Below are positions 1 through 6,827 of a DNA stretch of 54,282 nucleotides, in pieces. The stretch is from Thermocrinis sp. Lineage in GTDB: Bacteria; Aquificota; Aquificia; Aquificales; Aquificaceae. The DNA is taken from contig WYEK01000027.1 in assembly GCA_009903855.1 (NCBI GenBank), positions 1-54,282 of the forward strand, written 5' to 3'. Within the stretch, counting starts at the first letter, position 1; every line of letters starts with the position of its first letter. The translations under genes were made by a program, and so were the position numbers. The notes beneath the pieces were generated by a model, which saw nothing but the letters and a program-made list of their open reading frames with translations, was not told the origin of the DNA and made no database searches.

Positions 1-434
1 TTTGGGCAAAGAGGAAAAGAGACATCTATAGCTGGGATTACCAAAGGAATGTAAGATTTGAAGAGGTTCATTATGGGCTTTTGGTAATGATTGTTTGCGA
101 TAGGAATGGAATTGTTTATGATATGTGGGTTCATCCTGCCAGCTATCACGAAGTGAGGTCTGTAAGGATAAGGTATCAAAAGAGTTTGTGGTTTAGGGCA
201 CTTGCAGACAGCTTTTGTCTTATGGGTGATAGAGGGTATAGAGGTTTGGAATACGTGCATGTATGTGAGGATAAGCCAGACAAGAGTGTTAGGCAAGTGA
301 TAGAGGCTGTGAATTCTCAGATAAAGGTTTTTAACGGAGTTAGTAGATGGAGGAATATTACGACTTTACTTGCTTACCTTCAGGGTTATACTGTTGGGTA
401 TAGTTTTTTCAGTAAGTCTTGGTTGTTTGAATAA
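1..434 (+). mobile_element. Insertion-sequence transposase, 3' part (DDE type)
   Basis: The reading frame is open from base 3, so the gene begins outside the window; the first start-like codon, TTG 81, is internal. What remains is the C-terminal half of a DDE transposase of the IS4/IS5/IS982 kind: a segment resembling the conserved YYG region, a GDRGYRG motif carrying the second catalytic Asp, and a later VIEAVNSQIK segment that probably carries the catalytic Glu. The first catalytic Asp would lie upstream. Codon use is more AT-rich than in the genes that follow. I see no clear terminal inverted repeat after the stop, so the right end of the element cannot be placed. Family assignment is tentative. 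Confidence 0.6.
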
Positions 435-514
435 TTTCTCACCCGAGGTATGTTTTTTATTATAGCTTCATTATGTATAGTTTTGTCGGATATGCTGAGT
501 GAGAGATCAAGCAT

Positions 515-748
515 GTGGCTGAGTTTGATATTTCTAAACTAGCACTCCACAACATGCTTCTTAGGGGTTTTAACGATACTGTGGATATGGCTTTTAACTG
601 TGTACAGGTTCTGAGTGGCTTGCATACCATCTTTATTCTTAACCTTTCTGAAAATGTGGTAGAGCTTGATGCTAAGGCAGTTGGTAAGGTAAAAGCTTAT
701 AAAGAGGGTAGAGGCTTGAACATTTGGAAGTTTGGGCTTTCTGCTTGA
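515..748 (+). pseudogene. Short degraded open frame, probably mobile-element debris
   Basis: A 77-codon frame that can only start at GTG 515 and has no Shine-Dalgarno site. The translation includes a hydrophobic patch (TIFILNL) and a Lys/Gly-rich end, and I do not recognise a family. A neighbouring frame (about 467-536) is also open, which fits a broken gene. It sits between the transposase fragment and the promoter of the next gene, so the likeliest reading is further IS debris. It may not be coding at all. Bases 435-514 and 749-800 hold nothing else I can identify. Confidence 0.25.
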
Positions 749-801
749 TTCAGACTTTTTGGGTTTAAGAGAGCTTTATACCTTTTGCATAATAGGTAGA
801 A

Positions 802-843
802 TTGCGTTATAAAAGCGTATGGTATAATTTATAGACTAGGGGG
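802..843 (+). promoter_or_regulatory. Promoter and RBS of the diguanylate cyclase gene
   Basis: TATAAT at 823-828 with a weak -35 (TTGCGT, 802-807, spacing 15), followed by a strong purine-rich ribosome site (AGGGGG, 838-843) eight bases before ATG 852. This transcript would have an ordinary leader with a Shine-Dalgarno site, unlike several other genes in the window. Confidence 0.55.
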
Positions 844-851
844 AAATCTAA

Positions 852-1877
852 ATGTTTGACGCGAAAAACTGTCCTCTTTACGAAAAGCTAAGTAGAGGGG
901 AGCCTCTTAGCCAATCTGAGAGAAAACTCTTGGCGGATATAGTTAGAGAGGAAATAAAATTCTTGCTGAGAAATCAGATACTGCCTACGCCCAGAAACTA
1001 TGAAAGATGGTTTTATATATTTTGTAATCTTATTGCAAGCGGGCAAAAGCTTGAAGACAGTGTTTTAATGGAGTTTTATAACAATATTTATAAGGAAGAA
1101 AGCGACCTTGTAAATATTAAAATAGACCTTAAGCACACCGTCCAAATTCTAAGCGATATAGTCGGTGAGCTTCAGGAATCTCTAAAAGAGAGCTACGAGC
1201 AAGCATCCATAGAAGAGCAGAGGATCAACGAGCTACAAAAGAAAGAGGAAGCTATAGAGGATTTCATAGCCTCTCTTCTTTTGGAGATGTTAACGCTTGT
1301 AAGAAACCTAAAGCATGAAAACGAGAGCTTTTTGAAAAAGGTGGAAGCTCAGCAGGAGATTATAAGTGAGTTGAAATCCAAGCTTAAGACAGTTGAGGCG
1401 GAGGCAAATATTGATCCATTAACTTCTCTGTTCAATAGACGTTCTTTGGAGAGAGCTCTTAAAGAGTTTTTTACATTGTGTAAGCAATCCAAAATGTCTT
1501 TTAGTTTGATTTTTATAGACGTTGATAATTTTAAGCATGTGAACGATAACCATGGGCATCATGTGGGAGACTTTGTGTTAGCAGAAGTAGCAAAGGTTTT
1601 AAGAACGAGCATGCGTGCAGAGGATATAGTGGGTCGTTGGGGTGGGGATGAGTTTATAGCTTTAATGCCCAATACAGATTTAGAAAATGCAAAAAAGGTT
1701 CTTGAAAGGATAAAGTCCCAACTGGAAAAAGTGGAAATATTTGCAGAAGGCAGGAGGTTTAAGGTATCTGTAAGCGCGGGCGTTGTAGAATGCAGAGAAA
1801 ACTTTCAAAGCTGGTCGGATATGATTAAAGAAGCAGACAGACTTATGTATGAGGATAAAAAGAAAAAAGCCCTATAA
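852..1877 (+). CDS. Diguanylate cyclase (GGDEF) with helical N-terminal region
   Basis: Makes c-di-GMP from two GTP in the cytoplasm. The GGDEF domain covers about residues 185-341 and starts with the typical DPLTSLFNRRSLE segment. The catalytic motif GGDEF is intact at 264-268, and an RxxD inhibitory site (R255, D258) lies exactly five residues before it, so product inhibition is expected. Residues 1-180 have no predicted membrane segment and are largely helical, with a probable coiled coil at about 110-180; no PAS, GAF or REC domain is recognisable, so the input signal is unknown. It stands alone with its own promoter. A likely partner is the c-di-GMP receptor PelD at the other end of the window; that link is inference. 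Confidence 0.93.
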   Translation: MFDAKNCPLYEKLSRGEPLSQSERKLLADIVREEIKFLLRNQILPTPRNYERWFYIFCNLIASGQKLEDSVLMEFYNNIYKEESDLVNIKIDLKHTVQILSDIVGELQESLKESYEQASIEEQRINELQKKEEAIEDFIASLLLEMLTLVRNLKHENESFLKKVEAQQEIISELKSKLKTVEAEANIDPLTSLFNRRSLERALKEFFTLCKQSKMSFSLIFIDVDNFKHVNDNHGHHVGDFVLAEVAKVLRTSMRAEDIVGRWGGDEFIALMPNTDLENAKKVLERIKSQLEKVEIFAEGRRFKVSVSAGVVECRENFQSWSDMIKEADRLMYEDKKKKAL

Positions 1878-1878
1878 T
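1873..1878 (+). promoter_or_regulatory. -10 hexamer for the MDR gene, leaderless spacing
   Basis: A perfect TATAAT that overlaps the stop codon of the diguanylate cyclase gene and ends eight bases before ATG 1887. There is no Shine-Dalgarno site; the bases before the ATG are pyrimidines. A start site 6-7 nt downstream of the hexamer would give a leader of about 1-3 nt. No clear -35 is seen. Confidence 0.4.
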
Positions 1879-1886
1879 ATCCTCCT

Positions 1887-2918
1887 ATGAAAGCGGTTAT
1901 TTTAGATAACTTTGGAGACGAAAAGAACCTAAAGTATGTAGAGGATTTTCCTATCCCAGATATAAGGGAGGATGAAGTCCTTGTTAGGGTGAAGGCGGCT
2001 GCTCTTAATCATCTGGATGTATGGGTCAGAATGGGTGCTTTGGCGGTAAAGCCAGAACTTCCTCACATACTTGGTTCAGATGTTAGCGGAGTGGTAGAAA
2101 GGGTTGGTTCTCTGGTGAAGAATGTAAAAGTGGGAGAGGAGGTAATAGTTGCTCCCGGTTTGTCCTGTGGTGTGTGTTATGAGTGTCAGTCTGGAAGGGA
2201 CAACCTCTGTAAAGATTACGATATACTTGGGCTAAAAAGCAAAGGTGGTTATGCGGAGTTTGTAAAGGTACCTGCAAGGAATGTTCTGCCAAAGCCAAAA
2301 AGCTTGAGCTTTGAAGAGTCCGCCAGCTATCCCCTTACCTTTTTAACGGTTTGGAATGCCCTGGTTAGAAAGGGAGGTATAAAGCCCCACAGCAAGGTTT
2401 TAATATGGGCTGGCTCCTCGGGTGTGGGTGTTGCAGGTATTCAAATAGCCAAGCTCTTTGGTGCTTTTGTGATAGCCACTGCGGGGGACGAAAGGAAGGC
2501 GAAGATGTGCAAAGACCTGGGGGCGGATGCGGTCATAAACCACTATGAGGAGGATGTGGTAAAAAAGGTTAGAGAAATGTTTAAAGAGGGAGTGGATATT
2601 GTTATGGATCATGTGGGGGAGGCGACCTTTTGGAGAAGCGTGGAATGTCTTAAAAAGGGTGGAAGGCTTGTTTTCTTTGGCACTACCACGGGCTCAAAGG
2701 CGGAGATAGATATAAGGTATATTTTTGTTAGGGAAATTGAACTTTTGGGTGTTTATATGGGACCGAGGGCAGACCTCTTTAAGATCACCGAACTCTTTGA
2801 GAGGGGGCTTTTAAAGCCAGTGGTGGATAAGGTTTTTGACCTCAAGGATGCCCAGGAAGCCCACAGATACTTGGAAAGCTCTAAGCATTTCGGAAAGGTT
2901 GTGCTGAGGGTTGAATGA
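1887..2918 (+). CDS. Zinc-containing MDR-family alcohol dehydrogenase / quinone oxidoreductase
   Basis: Medium-chain dehydrogenase/reductase of 343 residues, using NAD(P)H on an unknown alcohol, aldehyde or quinone. The N-terminal GroES-like fold is followed by a Rossmann domain with the AGSSGVGVAGIQIAK nucleotide-binding loop at about 175-190. The four-cysteine lobe that binds the structural zinc is present (C-x2-C-x2-C-x7-C, around residues 92-110). The catalytic-zinc Cys expected in the NHLDVW region is Asn and the following His-Glu is replaced by Ser-Asp, so only the structural zinc is likely and classical zinc alcohol dehydrogenase chemistry is doubtful. The 3' end overlaps the convergent MscS gene by 38 bp. 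Confidence 0.85.
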   Translation: MKAVILDNFGDEKNLKYVEDFPIPDIREDEVLVRVKAAALNHLDVWVRMGALAVKPELPHILGSDVSGVVERVGSLVKNVKVGEEVIVAPGLSCGVCYECQSGRDNLCKDYDILGLKSKGGYAEFVKVPARNVLPKPKSLSFEESASYPLTFLTVWNALVRKGGIKPHSKVLIWAGSSGVGVAGIQIAKLFGAFVIATAGDERKAKMCKDLGADAVINHYEEDVVKKVREMFKEGVDIVMDHVGEATFWRSVECLKKGGRLVFFGTTTGSKAEIDIRYIFVREIELLGVYMGPRADLFKITELFERGLLKPVVDKVFDLKDAQEAHRYLESSKHFGKVVLRVE

Positions 2919-3888
2919 AGGCTATTCCCTCCCTCTCGTAGGTCTTTTTGAGCCTTTTTATGAACTCGTGGCGAATAAGAAATTGACTGTCTGGGTTAAG
3001 AACTCTGAGAGTGGTGTTTAAGGTAATCCCAAGCTCTGTAAAGGCACTGTAGCGCACAGGGGGCTCAAAGCTTGGGTCCGCACCTTCAACAGTTCTTTGC
3101 ACCTCCCTTGCAACCTCTAAGGTGAGCCTTTCTACTTTTTCAAGGTCCGAAGAATATGGGATCACGATGGAAACTGTAATGTTCATTGAGGGCGTTGGTT
3201 TTTTGTAGTTTACTACTATGGAGTTAACCAGCCGGGAATTTGGCACCACCACAAGGTTGTTGTCCCTCCTCCTAATGACTGTGTTCATCCATGTTATGTC
3301 CTCCACATAACCTTCTTCACCGTTTTCTAACTTTACAAAATCTCCCACTTCAATCTGTCTGCTGGCAATTAGGTTAAGCCCGGAAAAGATGTTGGAAAGA
3401 ATACCCTGAAGGGCAAGAGAGACCGCAAGTCCAGCAATGCCTAAGGTAGTTATAAAATGGGCTACCTGAATGCCAAGATAAGATAGGATGGTTATAATAC
3501 CCAAAATATAGACGAACAATTTAATTATCACAAACACAATACCAGTCCTGGGGAATTTTAAGTTTGTCTTTGAGATATAAACCTGTAAAAGTTCAGGAAG
3601 CAGATTAGAAAAGAAAGAAGTTATGGAAAGGATCAATAGAGATATTAAAACCTTTTCTATCACTGAGGAGTATTTCAAAAGCTTTGTGGGGCTGAGCTCT
3701 ACCGTAAGGTAAAGGCTAATAACAATCGCCCAAAACAAAGAGGGTAGACGGAGCACCCGAAGAAGTATTAAAGCATAGTCGTGGGAAGATTTTTTAATGA
3801 AGCCCAAAAACAGCCTTCTAACGAACAACAAAACTAACAGTGATCCCAAGAATATCAAACCGCTTAACAAAAGCCCATGCCTTACCAA
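2881..3888 (-). CDS. MscS-family mechanosensitive channel
   Basis: Inner-membrane channel that opens under membrane tension and releases solutes during osmotic downshock. The 335-residue protein has about four or five hydrophobic segments in the first 160 residues. The last one is the Gly/Ala-rich pore helix (LGIAGLAVSLALQ), followed by the family signature NIFSGL and the beta domain (IEVGDFVKLENGEEGYVEDI; TWMNTVIRRRDNN). It ends with the usual alpha/beta C-terminal domain. The length is typical of small MscS proteins. Its start overlaps the end of the rhomboid gene by 7 bp, so the two are cotranscribed. Its 3' end overlaps the convergent MDR gene. Confidence 0.92.
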   Translation of the reverse strand: MVRHGLLLSGLIFLGSLLVLLFVRRLFLGFIKKSSHDYALILLRVLRLPSLFWAIVISLYLTVELSPTKLLKYSSVIEKVLISLLILSITSFFSNLLPELLQVYISKTNLKFPRTGIVFVIIKLFVYILGIITILSYLGIQVAHFITTLGIAGLAVSLALQGILSNIFSGLNLIASRQIEVGDFVKLENGEEGYVEDITWMNTVIRRRDNNLVVVPNSRLVNSIVVNYKKPTPSMNITVSIVIPYSSDLEKVERLTLEVAREVQRTVEGADPSFEPPVRYSAFTELGITLNTTLRVLNPDSQFLIRHEFIKRLKKTYEREGIAFIQPSAQPFRNA

Positions 3889-4538
3889 TACAACCTCCTC
3901 CTGTAAAACACTCTAACGAGTTTGTAGCCTACAAAAAATCCCCCTATGTGGGCAAACCAAGCCACTCCACCCATGCCTGCAAAGGGCAGTGTAATCAGCC
4001 CGTTTATAATCTGAATAAACACCCACATGCCTATAAAAAATACTGCCGGTAATTCCATAAAGGTCAAGAACAAGAAAATGGGCACAAGGGCAAGAATGCG
4101 GGCATGTGGGAAAAGATAAAGGTATGCCCCCAGCACTCCGCTTATAGCCCCGCTGGCACCCACCATAGGCACGTGCACCGCGCCCGTTAAAAAACTAACA
4201 AGGGATTGAATAACCGCTGCACCAAGACCACACAGCACATAAAACAGCAGATACTTAAACTTTCCCAAACGATCTTCCACATTATCTCCAAAAACCCACA
4301 AAAACCACATATTGCCAATGATATGAAGCCAGCTTCCGTGTAAAAACATGTGAGTAAACAGCTGGTAAGGTTTGGAAAAAACTTCCGCCGGCACCAAACC
4401 AAAGTTATAGATAAAGTCGTTAAACTCGTACTCCCCCAAATTTACTTCATACAGCCATACCACAGAACAAGCGAGGATGATGGCTAAATTGGCAATTGGA
4501 AAGCTTCTGCTTGGGTTCATATCCTTTAGAGGGATCAT
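3882..4538 (-). CDS. Rhomboid-family intramembrane serine protease
   Basis: Membrane protease that cuts transmembrane helices inside the bilayer. The catalytic dyad is visible: Ser in GASG (about residue 129) and His in AHIGGFFVG (about residue 197). The GNMWFLWVFGDNVED loop after TM2 and a HxxxHxxxN-like HGSWLHIIGNM motif are also present. Six or seven hydrophobic helices and a length of 218 residues fit the bacterial family. I chose ATG 4538 rather than TTG 4547 because a TATAAT on the minus strand (4555-4550) would put the transcription start downstream of the TTG. No Shine-Dalgarno site is evident. First gene of a two-gene operon with the MscS channel. Confidence 0.93.
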   Translation of the reverse strand: MIPLKDMNPSRSFPIANLAIILACSVVWLYEVNLGEYEFNDFIYNFGLVPAEVFSKPYQLFTHMFLHGSWLHIIGNMWFLWVFGDNVEDRLGKFKYLLFYVLCGLGAAVIQSLVSFLTGAVHVPMVGASGAISGVLGAYLYLFPHARILALVPIFLFLTFMELPAVFFIGMWVFIQIINGLITLPFAGMGGVAWFAHIGGFFVGYKLVRVFYRRRLYW

Positions 4539-4628
4539 GCCAATCAAAGATTATAACAGAACGTCTATTCTTTAAAATATGCTTATAATTTTAATTTCAT
4601 AAGCTAATCTAATTTTTGGAGGTGTGCC
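4539..4628. promoter_or_regulatory. Divergent promoters of rhomboid and sqr
   Basis: For the minus strand, TATAAT lies at 4555-4550, 11 bases before the rhomboid ATG. For the plus strand, TATAAT lies at 4584-4589, followed by an AT-rich leader of about 35 nt and a GGAGGTG ribosome site just before the sqr ATG. Neither has a convincing TTGACA. I see no operator repeat. Confidence 0.5.
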
Positions 4629-5921
4629 ATGAGCAAGCATGTAGTTATACTAGGTGGTGGTATAGGTGGTTTAGCAACCGCCTACAACCTAAGGAAGATG
4701 GACAAAAGCCTGAGGATCACGGTAGTCTCAGGCAGACCATACTTTGGTTTTACGCCCTCTTGGCCGCACTTAGCGTTGGGCTGGAGAAAGTTCGAAGACA
4801 TAAGCATTCCTTTGGGAAGCTTACTGCCAAAGCACGGTATTGAATATGTGCCGGAGAACGGAGAGAGAATAGACCCAGATGCCAACAAACTCTGGACCAC
4901 ATCCGGTAAAGAGATTGAGTACGATTACTTGGTAATTGCCACTGGTCCAAAGCTGGTCTTTGGTGCAGAGGGACAAGAACAAAACTCCACCTCTGTATGC
5001 ACCGCAGAGCACGCTCTGGAACTTCAAAAAAAGCTTGAGGAATTTTATAAGAACCCTGGACCTGTTGTGATTGGTGCAATACCAGGCGTCAGCTGTTTCG
5101 GACCAGCTTACGAATTTGCCTTTATGCTACATTATGAGCTTAAAAGGAGAGGAATAAGACACAAGGTACCCATAACCTTTATCACTTCGGAGCCTTACGT
5201 GGGTCATATGGGGCTTGGTGATGTGGGACCTTCAAGAAGAGTAATGGAAGACCTTTTTGCAGAGAGAAGCATAAAATGGATTGCCAACGTGAAGATCACC
5301 AAGGTAGAACCAGACAAGGTAATTTACGAGGACCTAAACGGCAACACCTACGAAGTGCCTTGTAAGCTATCCATGCTGATGCCAAGGTTCATGGGTCCCG
5401 ATGTGGTTGCGTCCGCTGGAGACAAAGTGGCAAACCCTGCCAACAAGATGGTGATCGTCAATAAGTGTTTCCAAAACCCCACTTACAAGAACATCTACGG
5501 CGTGGGCGTTGTAACTGCCATACCCCCTGTGGAGCAAACACCTATACCTACTGGTGTACCCAAGACGGGTATGATGATAGAACAGATGGCTATGGCGGTG
5601 GCAAAGAACATAATCAATGACATAAGAAACTCTACAGATAGATATGCACCAGAGCTCTCTGCCATATGCGTTGCAGACATGGGAAAGGACGCTGCCTTCT
5701 TCTATGTAAGTCCAGTTATACCCCCAAGGGCTGAAGTGAAGTTTGGCAAAGGTATGTGGGCACACTACATAAAATCCGCCTTTGAAAAGTATTTCATGTG
5801 GAAGATAAAGAGCGGAAACATTGCCCCCTTCTTTGAAGAGGAAGGTCTCAAGCTATTGTTTGGCACCAAAGGAGTTGTTCTCTGTTCAGATTGTTCAGGA
5901 GCACCCGGTAGCGCGTGTTAA
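4629..5921 (+). CDS. sqr: Sulfide:quinone oxidoreductase, type I
   Basis: Membrane-bound flavoprotein on the periplasmic face that oxidises sulfide to polysulfide or sulfur and reduces the quinone pool. The N-terminal FAD-binding GGGIGG (residues 9-14) is followed by the Aquifex-like PYFGFTPSWPHLALGWR segment. The three catalytic cysteines known from the Aquifex aeolicus enzyme are conserved at the same numbers: C124, C156 and C347. The C-terminal amphipathic membrane-anchor region and the final Cys-containing tail (CSDCSGAPGSAC) also match that enzyme. Length is 430 residues. It has its own promoter, an SD (GGAGGTG) and a bidirectional terminator after the stop. The convergent neighbour is a cytochrome c, a plausible downstream acceptor through bc1. 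Confidence 0.97.
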   Translation: MSKHVVILGGGIGGLATAYNLRKMDKSLRITVVSGRPYFGFTPSWPHLALGWRKFEDISIPLGSLLPKHGIEYVPENGERIDPDANKLWTTSGKEIEYDYLVIATGPKLVFGAEGQEQNSTSVCTAEHALELQKKLEEFYKNPGPVVIGAIPGVSCFGPAYEFAFMLHYELKRRGIRHKVPITFITSEPYVGHMGLGDVGPSRRVMEDLFAERSIKWIANVKITKVEPDKVIYEDLNGNTYEVPCKLSMLMPRFMGPDVVASAGDKVANPANKMVIVNKCFQNPTYKNIYGVGVVTAIPPVEQTPIPTGVPKTGMMIEQMAMAVAKNIINDIRNSTDRYAPELSAICVADMGKDAAFFYVSPVIPPRAEVKFGKGMWAHYIKSAFEKYFMWKIKSGNIAPFFEEEGLKLLFGTKGVVLCSDCSGAPGSAC

Positions 5922-5949
5922 AAGAAGGGGGCAATGCCCCCTTTTTAAA
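5921..5949. terminator. Bidirectional intrinsic terminator between sqr and cytochrome c
   Basis: A perfect G5C/GC5 hairpin with a 3-nt loop (5927-5941) is flanked by an A-rich stretch on the left and T5 on the right. It can end transcription from sqr on the plus strand and from the cytochrome gene on the minus strand. It is the clearest intrinsic terminator in the window. Confidence 0.85.
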
Positions 5950-5951
5950 AA

Positions 5952-6452
5952 TTACTTAAGAGAAAGGATCCACTCTGCAAGCTTCTTGGCTTCTTCGTCG
6001 GTTACATTCTGAGGAGGCATTGGTACATTACCCCATACACCAGCACCACCTTTTTTAATCTTGTCCGCCAGGTAATTCACTGCATCAGCTTTGCCTGCAT
6101 ACTTGTTTGCCACATCCTTATAGGATGGTCCCACCTTCTTGGCGTTTACATCGTGGCAGGCAAAACAGCCCTTAGCCTTAGCTAAATCCTCTGCGCCTGC
6201 CGTTGCAGTAGTCTGGGCTGGCTTTGCCTCAGACTTTGGTTGCTCGGCGGGTTTTTGTTCCCCTGCGGGTTGCTGGGTGGGCTGTTGTTGCTCGCCAGCA
6301 GGTTGTTGCTGTTGCTGCTGTTGTTGCTGGGCGGGCTGTTGTTGCTGCTCGGTGGGCTTTTGCTCCCCTGCAGGCTGTTCTGCAGGCTTTTGCTGGCAGG
6401 ATACTGCCAAAAAGCCCAAGCTGAAAAGTCCCAAAAGCAAGCTCTTCTTCAT
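5952..6452 (-). CDS. Lipoprotein cytochrome c (c-552 type) on a Gln/Pro-rich tether
   Basis: Periplasmic electron carrier. Residues 1-19 form a lipoprotein signal ending in the lipobox LAVSC, so C19 would be acylated and anchored. Residues 20-87 are a low-complexity linker rich in Gln, Pro and Glu. The last 80 residues are a class I cytochrome c with the heme motif CFACH (C96, C99, H100) and the axial Met in GNVPMPPQNV (M145); this domain is very close to soluble cytochrome c-552 of Hydrogenobacter thermophilus. The tether should let the heme domain reach between bc1 and terminal oxidase. The SD is AAGGAGGTG. It converges on sqr, sharing a terminator. A tethered c-type cytochrome is also known in Aquifex sulfide-oxidising supercomplexes. 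Confidence 0.95.
   Translation of the reverse strand: MKKSLLLGLFSLGFLAVSCQQKPAEQPAGEQKPTEQQQQPAQQQQQQQQQPAGEQQQPTQQPAGEQKPAEQPKSEAKPAQTTATAGAEDLAKAKGCFACHDVNAKKVGPSYKDVANKYAGKADAVNYLADKIKKGGAGVWGNVPMPPQNVTDEEAKKLAEWILSLK
6207..6395 (-). repeat. Trinucleotide and QPAGEQ repeats encoding the cytochrome linker
   Basis: The linker-coding stretch is built from CAG/CAA codons, including a run of nine Gln, and three copies of a Q-P-A-G-E-Q unit. Such a slippage-prone tract can change linker length without shifting the frame. It also creates long open shadow frames on the other strand. Confidence 0.8.
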
Positions 6453-6539
6453 GGCACACCTCCTTAAAGTGTATTATAAAGGATTATTGTGGTATAATTT
6501 TTATGAAAATTAGGTTAAAATCCTTGCTGGAGGTTTTGT
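6453..6539. promoter_or_regulatory. Divergent promoters of cytochrome c and rpsT
   Basis: For the minus strand, TATAAT lies at 6478-6473, followed by a short leader with AAGGAGGTG. For the plus strand, TATAAT lies at 6493-6498, then a leader of about 35 nt ending in GGAGG before ATG 6540. The two -10 elements are only 14 bp apart, so the two promoters overlap back to back and probably compete. Confidence 0.5.
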
Positions 6540-6827
6540 ATGCCGAACACAAAGCAGGCTGAAAAGCGTATGAGAAGGGATGCCAAGAGAAGGCTGAGAA
6601 ATAGGTATCACCTGTCTCGTATGAAGACCTACATAAGAAACCTTAAAAAGCTTATAGTCCAAGGCAAGATAGAGGAGGCAAAGGAGTATCTGCCAAAGGT
6701 AATATCTGTAATACAGCATACCGCCTCAAAGGGAGTGATCCACAAAAACGAGGCAAGCAGAAGATGTTCAAGGGTTCAAAAGCTTCTTAACCAAGCCCTT
6801 GCCAAGGTTCAGGGAAGCAACCAGTAG
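6540..6827 (+). CDS. rpsT: 30S ribosomal protein S20
   Basis: Small, very basic ribosomal protein that binds 16S rRNA early in 30S assembly. The sequence has the family's N-terminal MPNTKQAEKRMRRD segment and the C-terminal HKNEASRRCSR helix. It is 95 residues, slightly longer than the usual 85-90. A good SD (GGAGG) stands before ATG. It is a single-gene unit with its own promoter. The last 60 bp are also the last 60 bp of murJ read on the other strand, so no separate terminator can exist between them. Confidence 0.97.
   Translation: MPNTKQAEKRMRRDAKRRLRNRYHLSRMKTYIRNLKKLIVQGKIEEAKEYLPKVISVIQHTASKGVIHKNEASRRCSRVQKLLNQALAKVQGSNQ

Noticed and set aside
4539..4547. TTG 4547 as start of the rhomboid gene
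   Set aside because: It would lie two bases after the -10 hexamer and upstream of the expected transcription start.
6139..6513. Long Cys/Gly- or Leu-rich frames on the plus strand opposite the cytochrome gene
   Set aside because: They are shadows of the CAG/CAA repeat encoding the Gln-rich linker; no SD and no family.
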